The position numbers were made by a program, and so were the translations under genes. From positions 2,480,001 through 2,544,000 of the forward strand of contig NZ_CP023278.1 in assembly GCF_002896875.1 (NCBI RefSeq): DNA of 64,000 nt. Reading direction: 5' to 3'. Of this stretch, positions 50,535 to 61,707 are shown piece by piece. How positions within the stretch are numbered: position 1 is the first letter of the stretch; each line of letters starts with the position of its first letter. Below the pieces are notes generated by a model. That model was not told the origin of the DNA, did no database searches, and worked only from the letters and a program-made list of their open reading frames with translations. The stretch comes from Nostoc sp. CENA543. GTDB taxonomy: Bacteria; Cyanobacteriota; Cyanobacteriia; Cyanobacteriales; Nostocaceae.

Positions 50535-52364
50535 CTATTTAACGCTGCTAAACCATTCAGTGATCCCATCTGCTAAAGTTTTGGCTAACTTTTTCTGTTC
50601 TTGGGAATTTGTCACCCACTCAAATTCATTGGGGTTACTCATAAAACCCAACTCTAATAATACTGAGGGGGCGGTGGCTGGGCGTGTGAGTGCTAAGTTA
50701 TTCCAAAATACACCGTAGGAAGGTCTGCCGAGTTTCTGTACTAAATAATTGTGCATGAACACAGCTAAACTGTGAGCTTGAGTATTATACCAAAACGTAC
50801 CAACACCCTGTGTATTTTCCGCATCACCATTATCCGGAAGAGAATTGTAATGAACAGAAAGGGCGATCGCAGGTAATTCTCGATTGATAATTGCTTGACG
50901 CTCTGGTAAAGACACATCCCGATCATCTTCCCTCGTCATCACCACAATTGCACCGCGCTTAACTAATTCCTCCTGCAACAACTTAGATACAATCAAATTC
51001 ACATCTTTTTCTAAATATCCAGTCGGCCCAGATGCACCAGATTCTTTACCACCGTGACCAGGATCTAGTAAAATCTTGATACCAGATAGGGGCTTTTGCC
51101 TACTCTGCTTGATAACAGGCGCATGACGCAAAGCCAAAACCAGGGTTGTACCGTTATATTTCAGCTTGTATCCCCATTGTTGACGTTTTTTGAGGTTAAA
51201 GGTGTATTTTACCTGTCCTGGGGCTACCTGCTGCCAATCTAGGCGAGAAATTAAGGGGTCATCATCCAGGCGAATAATATCAGTTTGGGCAGTGGTGTTG
51301 TAGAGTGTGAGGCTCAAAGTTTGCTCACCTTGCTCTACACTCACAGGGACAGGAGCTTGTAGAGGGAAAACCATCTCTGTTGTACCGGGAAGTCTCCGAT
51401 ATCCCACACTGCGAATGATTGCGCGTGGCGAAATAGCTCCTGGTAAAGTCCTGGTTTCTTTGCTATTAATCCAGCCACCATAGTCTAAACGCAACCATTC
51501 ACCCTCTATTCCTGTGACAGTTCCCCTTGTTCCCTGGGGTAATGGAGTTAGCCGAGAATAATCTGTACTAGGGCCAGTTCGAGCCACACCAGCTTCTGGT
51601 GTCACCTCTATGACTGGTAACTGCGTTGGTGAGAGGATTGTTACTTTACCATTTCCTGGTTGAGCGATCGTCTTACCATTTAAAGTTAACTGAAATTCCG
51701 GTTTACCCAGATCAACACTATTTTGGTTTGAATCAGGAATAAAGTCACCAGAAATGATGTTATTCCCGATCAGAAAGGAGAAAGAGTTATCAGATTGGAG
51801 GGTGGTGCAGCCCTCATACTTACCGGCGTTAGACTGGGTAGTAGGTTGGTTTTGTCCCGTCAAAGCAGCCAAATTACTTGGTAGTTGTGCTTGTTGCGGT
51901 TGAGGTAAAAGTCTCACAGTCTGATTCGCCAATTTCACAGAGACACTGGCGTTAGGTGGTGCAACTGCGCTAAAACAAATTAGTTCTCCCGGTAGTCTGG
52001 CGATGTCAGCAACTGGAGTGAGAGAACCTTGAGCAAAAGCTAATCCCTGTGGAATTTCCGGCTGGTTGCTAATCCTGTTCACTTTCATCTCAATCACTTG
52101 ATTTTGGTGACGGATGGTAAAAATATTCTCTCCCAACTTTAAGGGAAAGCTAGGTGCAAAGTGACCATCTCGACTGCGGTTTATTGGCTTACCATTAATG
52201 AGAACTTGTCCATTAGGTGGTGCTGTACCAATAAAAAAGATTTTTTCCGCACTTGTCTGATGATTGGTGGGAGGGTAAACAACTTTTAATGGTGTTGGTT
52301 GGGCCAATGCTACAGAGGAGGTGAGAAAGCAGCTTAAGATTACTGAGACAAGGATTTTTTTCAC
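50535..52364 (-). CDS. N-acetylmuramoyl-L-alanine amidase, full-length, with SH3b-like and AMIN-like domains
   Basis: A GTG at 52364 gives 609 residues with a signal peptide (KKILVSVILSCFLTSSVALA). An N-terminal beta domain follows (about 20-115), then a Pro/Gln-rich linker, an SH3b-type region (about 265-325: VARTGPSTDYSRLTPLPQGT) and an AMIN-like region (about 330-410). The C-terminal Amidase_3 (about 425-605) has zinc ligands in LLDPGHGGKESGASGPTGYL and ALSVHYNSLPDNGD, and catalytic E in LLELGFMSNPNEF. It is an intact relative of 45640-46308. An upstream TTG would extend it. It probably acts in cell-wall remodelling or septum splitting. Confidence 0.9.
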   Translation of the reverse strand: MKKILVSVILSCFLTSSVALAQPTPLKVVYPPTNHQTSAEKIFFIGTAPPNGQVLINGKPINRSRDGHFAPSFPLKLGENIFTIRHQNQVIEMKVNRISNQPEIPQGLAFAQGSLTPVADIARLPGELICFSAVAPPNASVSVKLANQTVRLLPQPQQAQLPSNLAALTGQNQPTTQSNAGKYEGCTTLQSDNSFSFLIGNNIISGDFIPDSNQNSVDLGKPEFQLTLNGKTIAQPGNGKVTILSPTQLPVIEVTPEAGVARTGPSTDYSRLTPLPQGTRGTVTGIEGEWLRLDYGGWINSKETRTLPGAISPRAIIRSVGYRRLPGTTEMVFPLQAPVPVSVEQGEQTLSLTLYNTTAQTDIIRLDDDPLISRLDWQQVAPGQVKYTFNLKKRQQWGYKLKYNGTTLVLALRHAPVIKQSRQKPLSGIKILLDPGHGGKESGASGPTGYLEKDVNLIVSKLLQEELVKRGAIVVMTREDDRDVSLPERQAIINRELPAIALSVHYNSLPDNGDAENTQGVGTFWYNTQAHSLAVFMHNYLVQKLGRPSYGVFWNNLALTRPATAPSVLLELGFMSNPNEFEWVTNSQEQKKLAKTLADGITEWFSSVK

Positions 52365-52548
52365 AGCAAAATCACAGAAAATTTCATGATGTGACACCAA
52401 TTCACGAAAATTCTGCCATAAAATTCAAAATTACTGGTAAATACCGGATTTCTTAATTTTAAGTTTTGAATTTTGTAGCAAGATCCCGTAAGGTATGGGT
52501 GAATTTTGAATTGGTAAGACGGGATGTTCTTTTGGAAGTTATTTTTAG

Positions 52549-54210
<1,662 letters not shown>

Positions 54211-54579
54211 ACAATTTACAATCCCCTACATTGATCCAAGGAAAAAGCATCTACCAAATCAAACATAGATTTTTGCAATTGTGCATCAACAAACAACAGC
54301 ACTAAACTTATGACAGGGAAAACAGAGAAGTGGGAGTGGAGATTTTCTTTGCTCCCAACTTCCAAGGAACAGGGAATAGGAAACAGAGAGAAGTTGGAGT
54401 GGAGGCTTCCTTGGCTCCCAACTTCAACAGAATAGGGAACAAATTTCAAAGTTTCTGAGCATCAAGCTTTATTCTGAAAATCTGTACTGCCTTGACCTGT
54501 AATCTACTGTATGAAATCTAGTGATTTCGTAAAATACAGGGTAAACATCAATCATGAACTTGGGACTTGAGGAGATGTT
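54211..54579. repeat. Gap after pyrG with a tandem duplication of a hairpin unit
   Basis: Two diverged tandem copies of about 56-64 bp lie at about 54313-54368 and 54369-54432. Each has an acagag...agtTGGgAGTGGAG left part and a GCTCCCAACTTC right part that can pair as a stem. No gene is supported here; a minus-strand frame over the repeat is an artefact of it. Confidence 0.6.
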
Positions 54580-55002
54580 GTGGCGTACTGGGTAAAAGTT
54601 TTTTATGAGAGGAAGGAATATGTGATTAATTTTGACCGTGTTAATGCTTTTTGTTATGAAAAAAACGGCAGAGTAACCTTTTGGTTGCCTGATAGTGCCA
54701 TTCCTGTGGTAATCAACCCCCAAAATAATCTAGAAGACTATCAAAAAATTCTAGACTATATAGAGAAAGTTACTGGATTAGAAGTGGAAAATGCCTATTG
54801 GGTGAAAATCCTCTATGAAAGAAATGAATATGTGATTAACCTCAATTGCATTAGTTCTTTTTGTCAAGAACAAAATGGCAGGATAACCTTTTGGCTACCC
54901 GATGGCACTATCCCCATTGTCATCAACCCTGTAAATAATCCAGAGTCATACAACAAAGTATTACAATTCGTGCAGAAGACTACTGGGTATTCTTTTTCTT
55001 AG
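54580..55002 (+). CDS. Small protein made of two copies of a ~70-residue unit
   Basis: A GTG start at 54580 follows GAGGAGA by 5-6 bp. The 140 residues split into two homologous halves: AYWVKVFYERKEYVINFDRV and AYWVKILYERNEYVINLNCI. Each continues as ..FC.E.NGR+TFWLPD..IP+VINP.NN...Y.K+L.++.K.TG. The repeat is about 70 residues long and beta-rich, with no signal peptide or membrane helix. I do not recognise a family. The high similarity suggests a recent internal duplication. Confidence 0.75.
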   Translation: MAYWVKVFYERKEYVINFDRVNAFCYEKNGRVTFWLPDSAIPVVINPQNNLEDYQKILDYIEKVTGLEVENAYWVKILYERNEYVINLNCISSFCQEQNGRITFWLPDGTIPIVINPVNNPESYNKVLQFVQKTTGYSFS

Positions 55003-55094
55003 TCAATAGTCATTAGTCATTAGTCATTACTCATTACTCATTAGTCATTAGTCATTAGTTAATAGTCAGTAGTCAATAGTCATTAGTCATTACT
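55003..55094. repeat. agtcatt/actcatt heptamer array
   Basis: About thirteen units of agtcatt/actcatt/agtcaat lie between the duplicated-domain gene and the ROK gene. Cytosine-rich ccctgcccc units follow, and the end of the ROK reading frame lies in them. Confidence 0.8.
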
Positions 55095-55131
55095 CAGCAC
55101 CGGCTAAACGCCGCGCTACCGCTAACAGCAC

Positions 55132-56061
55132 TCATTCCTTGTCCCCCTGCCCCCTGCCCCCTGCCCCCTGCCCCCCTGCCTTCCTCCACGCTAACTTGGC
55201 TGCACCTACCATCCCAGCAGAATTACCTAACTGCGCGGGGAGAATTTGTAAGCCTGCGCGGGATGTGGGCATGACTCGCTTTTCAATTTCTGCTTTGACG
55301 GCTGGGTAGAAAAACTCGAAGCTAGCACTGACACCACCACCAATGACGATCGCTTGTGGTGTTAAAACGTAAATTAAACTGGTTAAACCAATACCTAAGT
55401 ATCTACCGTATTCTTGCCAAAATTCTAAAGCTTTGACATCTCCGCTTTGCGCTCGCATTCCTAATTCTATAGGTTCACAGCCAGTCATGCGGCGAATGGC
55501 TTGAACCGAAGTATATTGTTCTAAAGAACCTGGATTACCACTCTTACACATTGGCCCATCAGGTTGGAGTGTAATTAATCCCAGTTCTCCGGCTGCACCT
55601 TGATGTCCCACAAACAAATTACCATCGAGGATAATCGCACCACCAACGCCAGTTCCCAAAGTCAGCATCATAAAATTGCGAAACTGACTACCTGCACCTA
55701 ACCAAGCCTCGGCGACACCTGCACAATTAGCATCATTCTCGATAATAGTCGGTTTGCCTGTTTTGGTTTCTAGCCAATCAGCTAACGGGATATTCAGCCA
55801 TCCTGGTAAGTTAATCGCAATTTGGGCGATGCGTCCTGTAGCATCAGCCGGGCCAGGAGTACCCACACCAATAGCTATAGTTTGATTATCTGGGTCAACT
55901 TGTGCGATCGCATCCACCATCACCGCCAACACAGCTTCCGGTGTTGCTGGTTGGGGTGTGGCGACAGTCAAAGATTGCAGACAACTACCATCTTGACTAA
56001 ATCGCCCCAACTTAATCGCCGTTCCCCCTAAATCAATCCCAATTACTTGAGAATTTTCCAC
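55132..56061 (-). CDS. ROK family sugar kinase (glucokinase-like)
   Basis: GTG at 56061 with GAGG upstream gives 309 residues. ROK landmarks: VIGIDLGGTAIKLGRFSQDG (phosphate 1), IAIGVGTPGPADATGRIAQI, IIENDANCAGVAEAWLGAGS, TLGTGVGGAIILDGNLFVG and HQGAAGELGLITLQPDG. The zinc motif expected after this (CxCGxxGCLE) is here MCKSGNPGSLEQY, so only one of the usual Cys remains; many ROK kinases need this zinc for activity. The last 16 residues ([15 protein letters not shown]) are encoded by a G-rich repeat and probably do not belong to the original protein. Confidence 0.85.
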   Translation of the reverse strand: MENSQVIGIDLGGTAIKLGRFSQDGSCLQSLTVATPQPATPEAVLAVMVDAIAQVDPDNQTIAIGVGTPGPADATGRIAQIAINLPGWLNIPLADWLETKTGKPTIIENDANCAGVAEAWLGAGSQFRNFMMLTLGTGVGGAIILDGNLFVGHQGAAGELGLITLQPDGPMCKSGNPGSLEQYTSVQAIRRMTGCEPIELGMRAQSGDVKALEFWQEYGRYLGIGLTSLIYVLTPQAIVIGGGVSASFEFFYPAVKAEIEKRVMPTSRAGLQILPAQLGNSAGMVGAAKLAWRKAGGQGAGGRGQGDKE

Positions 56062-56144
56062 TTTCAAAGCCTCACACAACAATCAATCAGCTAGCAGTGA
56101 CGTAGCTGATTAAAGTCTCTCCTATTCCCTTTCACACAAGCATA

Positions 56145-56351
56145 CTAGCTTTTTTGAGCATCTCCATTCACAAATGAGTTGAAGTCATCAGTCTGTTTTG
56201 CAGGGACACTGACATTAGTAGCAATAGTAGGACTCAAATTTGATTGTTCCCGCCAAGCCGTCACAGGCGCACCGTGTAAAATCCCCGCTAAAGTCACAGA
56301 AAGCATAAATCCACCAGCCGCCGCCGCAATTAAAGAAATGTTGTCTTTCAC
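56145..56351 (-). CDS. Small predicted membrane protein, 68 residues
   Basis: A GTG at 56351 follows GAGAG by about 8 bp. One hydrophobic helix (LIAAAAGGFMLSVTLAGILH) is followed by a polar tail (AREQSNLSPTIATNVSVPA-like, ending GDAQKS). No known family. It lies between the ROK gene and the ABC permease, with about 120 bp on each side. The good ribosome-binding site and helix support a real gene. Confidence 0.55.
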   Translation of the reverse strand: MKDNISLIAAAAGGFMLSVTLAGILHGAPVTAWREQSNLSPTIATNVSVPAKQTDDFNSFVNGDAQKS

Positions 56352-56473
56352 TCTAATCTCTCATTTACAAATACAAAAATATTGCAAATCAATAGTCCAA
56401 AGTCCAAAGCCTATAGTTTCTAGTCTCAATCTAAATAACTAATGACTAATGACTCTTGACTATGGACTATTGA

Positions 56474-57370
56474 CTATTTCCGGTTTCCATTTTCTCCCCG
56501 TAATTTAGGATTGACAAATTCATTTAACCCCTCACCGAGTAGTGATAACCCTACCACCATCAAAGTCATCGCCAAACCAGGAAACAGAGTAGTCCACCAA
56601 ACACCAGTAGGTAAAGCTTCTAGTGCTTGTTTTAAATCATGTCCCCATTCGGGTACTTCTTCCGGTAAGCCTAACCCTAAAAAGCCTAAACCACCAAGCA
56701 CCAAAATTGCGTCGGCGGCGTTGAGAGTGAAAAGTACAGGTACACTTTGAATGACATTCAAAAACAGATAGCGCGACAACACAACCCAAGTAGAAGCACC
56801 CATTGCTTGAGCCGCTTCAATAAACACTTCTGTCTTGACGCTCACCGTATGATTACGGACGACTCGGTAATATTGGGGGATGTATGCAATACTAATAGCG
56901 ATCGCAGCGTTGAATATGCCTCGCCCCACAACAAACGCCAGTGTTACCGAAAGCAGCAGTCCTGGTAAGGTGTAGATGCTGTCCATGAGAAACAGCAACA
57001 TCTTATCTAACCTACCACCGAGGTAGCCACTTAACATTCCCAGAGGTACACCAACCACCATACTGAGTGCAGTAGCCAAAATCACCACTTGCAAAGCCGC
57101 TTGTGCGCCAAATATTGTCCGGGAGAACACATCATGTCCTAAGCGACTAGTACCAAACCAGTATTTAGCAGAAGGTGCCTCTTGTATTGGGTTAGAGAGA
57201 AATTCTTTGGGATTTTGTAGCCAGCCCCAAGATTGCAATACAGGTGCAAAGAAAGCCAGAAAAATGAAGAATAAAGTAATGGCTAACCCAATCAACATTA
57301 ATTTTTGGGAAAGACTGGGATTTTTAGCAAAACTTACCAACTTTGGCAGACGACGTTTAGTGATGGTCAT
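56474..57370 (-). CDS. ABC transporter permease, DppC/OppC type
   Basis: The 298-residue inner-membrane permease has an N-terminal helix (LMLIGLAITLFFIFLAFFAP), the periplasmic segment WFGTSRLGHDVFSRTIFGAQ, several helices (VVGVPLGMLSGYLGGRLDKM) and the cytoplasmic EAA loop EAAQAMGASTWVVLSRYLFL. The GDH/LGHD and EAA motifs are typical of peptide/nickel/oligopeptide importers. No partner permease, solute-binding protein or ATPase is adjacent, so the rest of the system must lie elsewhere. ATG 57370 is preferred over a start six codons upstream. Confidence 0.92.
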   Translation of the reverse strand: MTITKRRLPKLVSFAKNPSLSQKLMLIGLAITLFFIFLAFFAPVLQSWGWLQNPKEFLSNPIQEAPSAKYWFGTSRLGHDVFSRTIFGAQAALQVVILATALSMVVGVPLGMLSGYLGGRLDKMLLFLMDSIYTLPGLLLSVTLAFVVGRGIFNAAIAISIAYIPQYYRVVRNHTVSVKTEVFIEAAQAMGASTWVVLSRYLFLNVIQSVPVLFTLNAADAILVLGGLGFLGLGLPEEVPEWGHDLKQALEALPTGVWWTTLFPGLAMTLMVVGLSLLGEGLNEFVNPKLRGENGNRK

Positions 57371-57471
57371 GGGCAATATGAGAAGCAAAATACGCTGACC
57401 ATTTTAATGATTAGTTAGTCATTAGTCATTAGTTATTAGTCAATGGTCAACAGTCAATAGTCTATAGTCAT

Positions 57472-57927
57472 CTATAAATACTTGAGTTGAATCTGAATGT
57501 TGGTGTTGGGGCCTGCTAATAGGAAAGCGGCTTCTCTGAATTCAGGTGCTTTGGTGCGAATTTCGGGGTTTCCGGAAAAACCAAAGCCTTCTATGGGTAT
57601 ACCTAGACTATTTCTGTTTAAGGTGCGATCGCTATTTTGATCATGAATCACAGCCACAGCATAACTACCAGCTTGTAAGTTATCAAAGCTGACTTTTACC
57701 GGAGTTTCACCAATTGTAATACACTGACTCTGGACAACACGTTTGCGATCGCTGGGAAATCCTTTACTGGCAGTAAAGACGCTAGCGCAAATTTGACCTT
57801 TTTGATTTTTCAAGCCATCAATTTCTACAGTCAGCGTGCCATTGAAGTTTGCTTTTACACTTGATGACCACGTTAAACCTCCAAACGCTGCAAGCAGCAT
57901 TACGCTAACTGTCATTTTTTTCAGCAT
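57472..57927 (-). CDS. DUF2141 secreted protein
   Basis: ATG at 57927 gives 151 residues: a signal peptide (MTVSVMLLAAFGGLTWSSSV, cut after KA) and a DUF2141 beta-sandwich (GTLTVEIDGLKNQKGQICAS, VFTASKGFP, VSFDNLQAGSYAVAVIHDQN, RNSLGIPIEGFGFSGNPE, REAAFLLAGPNTNIQIQLKY). The family is periplasmic or outer-membrane associated in many bacteria; its role is unknown. An upstream ATG at 57972 would add a second hydrophobic stretch. Confidence 0.88.
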   Translation of the reverse strand: MLKKMTVSVMLLAAFGGLTWSSSVKANFNGTLTVEIDGLKNQKGQICASVFTASKGFPSDRKRVVQSQCITIGETPVKVSFDNLQAGSYAVAVIHDQNSDRTLNRNSLGIPIEGFGFSGNPEIRTKAPEFREAAFLLAGPNTNIQIQLKYL

Positions 57928-58017
57928 AAGATTTTTAGTTAAAACAAATACCAACAGTGAGTGCAGATTCATACTGACACGGAACTGTCAATCTAGGCAA
58001 GGGAGTGGAAGCGATGA

Positions 58018-58205
58018 GTGCTGAGTAATGAGTAATGAGTAATGAGTAATGAGTAATGAGTAATGAGTAATGAGTAATGAGTAATGAGTAATGAGTAATG
58101 AGTAATGAGTAATGAGTAATGAGTAATGAGTAATGAGTGCTGAGTAATGAGTAATGAGTGCTGAGTAATGAGTAATGAGTAATGAGTGCTGAGTAATGAG
58201 TAATG
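58018..58205. repeat. gagtaat heptamer array, about 25 units
   Basis: The longest short-tandem array in the window: gagtaat heptamers, broken by a few gagtgct units, run from about 58018 to 58205. The array ends just before the histidine kinase stop codon. No unique spacers are present, so it is not a CRISPR. Confidence 0.9.
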
Positions 58206-58213
58206 ACTATTGA

Positions 58214-59575
58214 CTATTGACTATTCGGAATATGAATAATGAACTCAGCACCTCTACCTACTGTTGATACACAGTAGATTTGTCCCTGATGTTTCTCTAC
58301 AATAATTTGATGACATATTGATAAACCTAATCCTGTGCCTTTACCTACTGGTTTAGTGGTAAAAAAGGGGTCAAATAATCTTTTTTTCACATCTTCGGGA
58401 ATTCCTGCGCCATTATCAGCTATGCGAATCATGATTTGCTGATTGTTCATGCTTTCAGTCCGAATCTGAATTTGTGGTTGAGTCAATGATTCTGGACTGT
58501 TACTTATAGATTCTTCTAACGCGTCAATTGCATTGGCGATGAGGTTCATAAAGACTTGATTGAGTAAGCCAGGATAACAATCTACTGGGGGGATATTACC
58601 GTATTCTTTAATAATTTTTATACCAGGATGCTGGTGATGAGGTTTGAGGCGACTTTGTAAGATTAACAGTACACTATCAATACCTTCATGAAGGTCTACT
58701 ATTTTTTTGTCAGATTCGTCTAAACGGGAGAAATTACGCAAAGAACGCACAATTTGCTCAATGCGTCCACAACCTGTTTTCATGGAAGTTAAAAGCCTAG
58801 GAAGATCACTCATCATAAACTCAAATTCATTTTGAGCGATCGCGTTAGCAATTTCTTCTACTGGTTGGGGATAATGCTGACGATATAAGTTAATCAAGTC
58901 ACATAAATCATCAATATATTCCAAGGCATGAACCAGATTACCCGCAATAAAATTGACGGGATTATTGATTTCATGAGCAATACCAGCTACCAATTGACCT
59001 AAAGAGGCCATTTTCTCATTTTGTAATAATCTGCTATAGTTTTTCTTTAAATCCCGAAACCCGGCTTTGGCTAATTCTGATTGTTCTTCTACACGCTGTA
59101 ACTGAGTCAGAGTGAGAGCATGAATTTGGGAGTTAGCTAATAGTAGTTGATGAAAATCGATGATGCCGTATTTACCGGACTGAGTTCTAATGATAATTGG
59201 TTCGTAAACAAGTGCAGGCGATCGCTGCAATGCTGCCTGAGTTGCTTCTACAATTGTCATATCTTGGTCAAAGATGCACACTTCAGGCTGAAGAAAATTA
59301 TACAAAGCTTCGATGGGACGCATAGAGAACAACCCGAAACTGTAAGGACGACTCATATGCTCAAAAAATCTCTGTCGTGAAATCATCCCGACAAAATATT
59401 GATTTTTAGTCAAAATAATTCCTGGTAATAATGTTTCGGCTTCAAATGCTTTAATTAATGTATTTCCTGGGAGATTTAGCTCAATTTGGATTTCCCAAAT
59501 GGGTAGTTCTTGTAAAGTCGAATCCAATTGCAAGCCCGGTTGACTAGCATCGTTCATGCTATGGATAGCAAGCAT
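58214..59575 (-). CDS. Hybrid-free sensor histidine kinase with an N-terminal CBS-like pair
   Basis: ATG at 59575, with AAGG 9 bp upstream, gives 453 residues. The first part (about 30-165) resembles a CBS-domain pair ([40 protein letters not shown]). A coiled linker and HisKA domain follow, with H in [20 protein letters not shown]. The ATPase has N box [18 protein letters not shown]1 [24 protein letters not shown] and G2 [15 protein letters not shown]. No receiver domain, no membrane helix. An ATG at 59584 is also possible. No response regulator is adjacent. Confidence 0.9.
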   Translation of the reverse strand: MLAIHSMNDASQPGLQLDSTLQELPIWEIQIELNLPGNTLIKAFEAETLLPGIILTKNQYFVGMISRQRFFEHMSRPYSFGLFSMRPIEALYNFLQPEVCIFDQDMTIVEATQAALQRSPALVYEPIIIRTQSGKYGIIDFHQLLLANSQIHALTLTQLQRVEEQSELAKAGFRDLKKNYSRLLQNEKMASLGQLVAGIAHEINNPVNFIAGNLVHALEYIDDLCDLINLYRQHYPQPVEEIANAIAQNEFEFMMSDLPRLLTSMKTGCGRIEQIVRSLRNFSRLDESDKKIVDLHEGIDSVLLILQSRLKPHHQHPGIKIIKEYGNIPPVDCYPGLLNQVFMNLIANAIDALEESISNSPESLTQPQIQIRTESMNNQQIMIRIADNGAGIPEDVKKRLFDPFFTTKPVGKGTGLGLSICHQIIVEKHQGQIYCVSTVGRGAEFIIHIPNSQ

Positions 59576-59873
59576 AATCTCCATCCTTTTCGCTTGGTGT
59601 GATATCGCTTTTAGTTGCGTCGAAGAAATCTTTCTTCCGTTCCAGCGCAAATCATCAGAACCAACATGATTGCTAAATTCAGTGTTCCCAAAATTGCTTT
59701 ACAAATTTTAATCACAGCTAGAATTTAGCTCAACTTTACTCAATCTTTACAGGCTAACTTTTCTCAAAAAAGGAAAATTTGATATCCAATACCTAGTCCC
59801 CAATCCTTCCCATGCGTGAGACAATCAGGTAACACAATCGCAATACAAGCGGTTAAAGTACGGAAGGAACAAG
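59576..59873. other. Divergent gap between the kinase and ilvD
   Basis: I see no gene. The ilvD ribosome-binding site (AAGGAAC) lies just before 59874. A promoter for either gene is expected, but no clear pair of boxes was identified. Confidence 0.35.
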
Positions 59874-61562
59874 ATGTCAGAGAATTTTAGAAGTAAAGTT
59901 GTCACACAAGGCGTGCAGCGATCGCCCAATCGCGCTATGCTGCGTGCAGTAGGTTTTCAAGATGAAGACTTCAATAAGGCAATTGTCGGGATTTCTAACG
60001 CCTACAGTACCATCACTCCTTGTAACATGGGCATCAATCAATTAGCCCAAAGAGCCGAGGCAGGAATTAGACTAGCTGGGGCAATGCCGCAAATGTTCGG
60101 TACAATCACCATTAGTGATGGTATTTCGATGGGAACAGAAGGGATGAAATATTCCCTCGTCTCACGAGAAGTAATTGCTGACTCCATTGAAACCGCCTGC
60201 AATGGTCAAAGTATGGATGGTGTGATTGCCATCGGTGGCTGTGATAAGAATATGCCAGGGGCAATGATTGCTATGGCCAGGATGAATATTCCAGCTATCT
60301 TTGTTTATGGTGGCACCATTAAACCCGGACACTACAACGGCCGCGACTTAACTGTTGTCAGTTCCTTTGAGGCTGTGGGTGAATATAGCGCAGGAAAAAT
60401 TGACGACACTGAACTCATCGCAGTCGAACGAAACGCTTGTCCTGGTGCTGGTTCTTGCGGTGGGATGTACACAGCTAACACCATGTCTTCAGCTTTTGAA
60501 GCGATGGGGATGAGTTTACCCTATTCTTCTACCATGTCGGCAGAAGATGACGAAAAAGCCGATAGTACCGAAGAATCAGCCAAAGTATTAGTAGAAGCAA
60601 TTCGCAATCAACTATTACCCCGGCAAATTATTACGCGCAAATCTATAGAAAATGCTATTTCCGTAATTATGGCTGTGGGTGGTTCAACAAATGCTGTATT
60701 ACATTTTCTGGCGATCGCACGGGCGGCTGGTGTAGAACTAAATATAGATGATTTTGAAACTATCCGTGGTCGTGTCCCCGTTTTATGCGACTTGAAACCC
60801 AGTGGTCGCTATGTCGCCACAGACTTACATAAAGCTGGTGGCATTCCCCAAGTAATGAAAATGCTACTTGTGCATGGGTTACTCCACGGAGATTGCATTA
60901 CTATTACTGGCAAAACTGTCGCCGAAGTTTTAGCAGATATCCCCGACGAACCACCCGCCGGACAAGACGTGATTCGTCCTTGGCATAACCCTATGTACGC
61001 ACAAGGTCACTTAGCCATCCTCAAAGGGAACTTAGCCACAGAGGGCGCGGTAGCTAAAATTACTGGGGTAAAAAATCCCAGCATTACTGGCCCAGCTAGG
61101 GTATTTGATTCCGAAGAAGAATGTTTAGACGCTATCCTGGCAGGTAAGATTAAAGCCGGAGATGTGATTATTATCCGCTACGAAGGCCCCAAAGGCGGCC
61201 CCGGTATGCGGGAAATGTTAGCACCCACCTCTGCAATTATCGGTGCAGGTTTGGGTGATAGCGTGGGATTAATTACCGATGGGCGTTTTTCCGGTGGTAC
61301 TTACGGCATGGTAGTGGGACACGTTGCACCAGAAGCTGCCGTTGGTGGTGCGATCGCTCTAGTGGAAGAAGGTGATAGCATCACTATTGATGCTCATTCC
61401 CGCCTATTACAAATCAACATCTCTGACGAAGAATTAGCCAGTCGTCGCGCTAAATGGCAACCCCGTCCACCCCGTTACACAAAAGGTATCTTAGCGAAAT
61501 ACGCTAAGTTAGTCTCTTCTAGTAGTGTCGGTGCTGTCACAGATTTGGATCTATTTAATTAA
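59874..61562 (+). CDS. ilvD: Dihydroxy-acid dehydratase
   Basis: It catalyses dehydration of dihydroxy acids in branched-chain amino acid synthesis and carries an iron-sulfur cluster. The 562-residue protein has the cluster Cys in [34 protein letters not shown] and [40 protein letters not shown] and the substrate-loop [14 protein letters not shown] follow. AAGGAAC precedes the ATG. It converges on the Rieske oxygenase gene; a palindrome lies between them. Confidence 0.97.
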   Translation: MSENFRSKVVTQGVQRSPNRAMLRAVGFQDEDFNKAIVGISNAYSTITPCNMGINQLAQRAEAGIRLAGAMPQMFGTITISDGISMGTEGMKYSLVSREVIADSIETACNGQSMDGVIAIGGCDKNMPGAMIAMARMNIPAIFVYGGTIKPGHYNGRDLTVVSSFEAVGEYSAGKIDDTELIAVERNACPGAGSCGGMYTANTMSSAFEAMGMSLPYSSTMSAEDDEKADSTEESAKVLVEAIRNQLLPRQIITRKSIENAISVIMAVGGSTNAVLHFLAIARAAGVELNIDDFETIRGRVPVLCDLKPSGRYVATDLHKAGGIPQVMKMLLVHGLLHGDCITITGKTVAEVLADIPDEPPAGQDVIRPWHNPMYAQGHLAILKGNLATEGAVAKITGVKNPSITGPARVFDSEEECLDAILAGKIKAGDVIIIRYEGPKGGPGMREMLAPTSAIIGAGLGDSVGLITDGRFSGGTYGMVVGHVAPEAAVGGAIALVEEGDSITIDAHSRLLQINISDEELASRRAKWQPRPPRYTKGILAKYAKLVSSSSVGAVTDLDLFN

Positions 61563-61630
61563 CTAAATCTGCGGAAGTCCCTACCCTCAAAGAAGTAGAG
61601 TAGGGATAACAAGGAAAAAATTGAGGTCAT

Positions 61631-61663
61631 AGAACCCCGACTTTTTGAAAAAGTCGGGGTTCT
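61631..61663. terminator. Near-perfect palindrome between ilvD and the Rieske gene
   Basis: AGAACCCCGACTTTTT (61631-61646) and its exact complement (61648-61663) are separated by one base, so the stem has 16 bp. It sits between two convergent genes and includes T and A tracts, so a bidirectional terminator role fits. The sequence is also of a dispersed repeat type in Nostocales. Confidence 0.6.
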
Positions 61664-61707
61664 GAACAACAGCAACCTGCCCAATAAAATCTCCAAAGTG
61701 GTTGCAG

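Noticed and set aside
54216-54449. Minus-strand gene of 77 residues after pyrG
   Set aside because: Its repeated peptide follows from the tandem DNA duplication; no start signal or family support.
58018-58205. Repeat array looks like a possible CRISPR
   Set aside because: The period is 7 bp and no unique spacers lie between units; no cas genes are nearby. It is a heptanucleotide tandem array.
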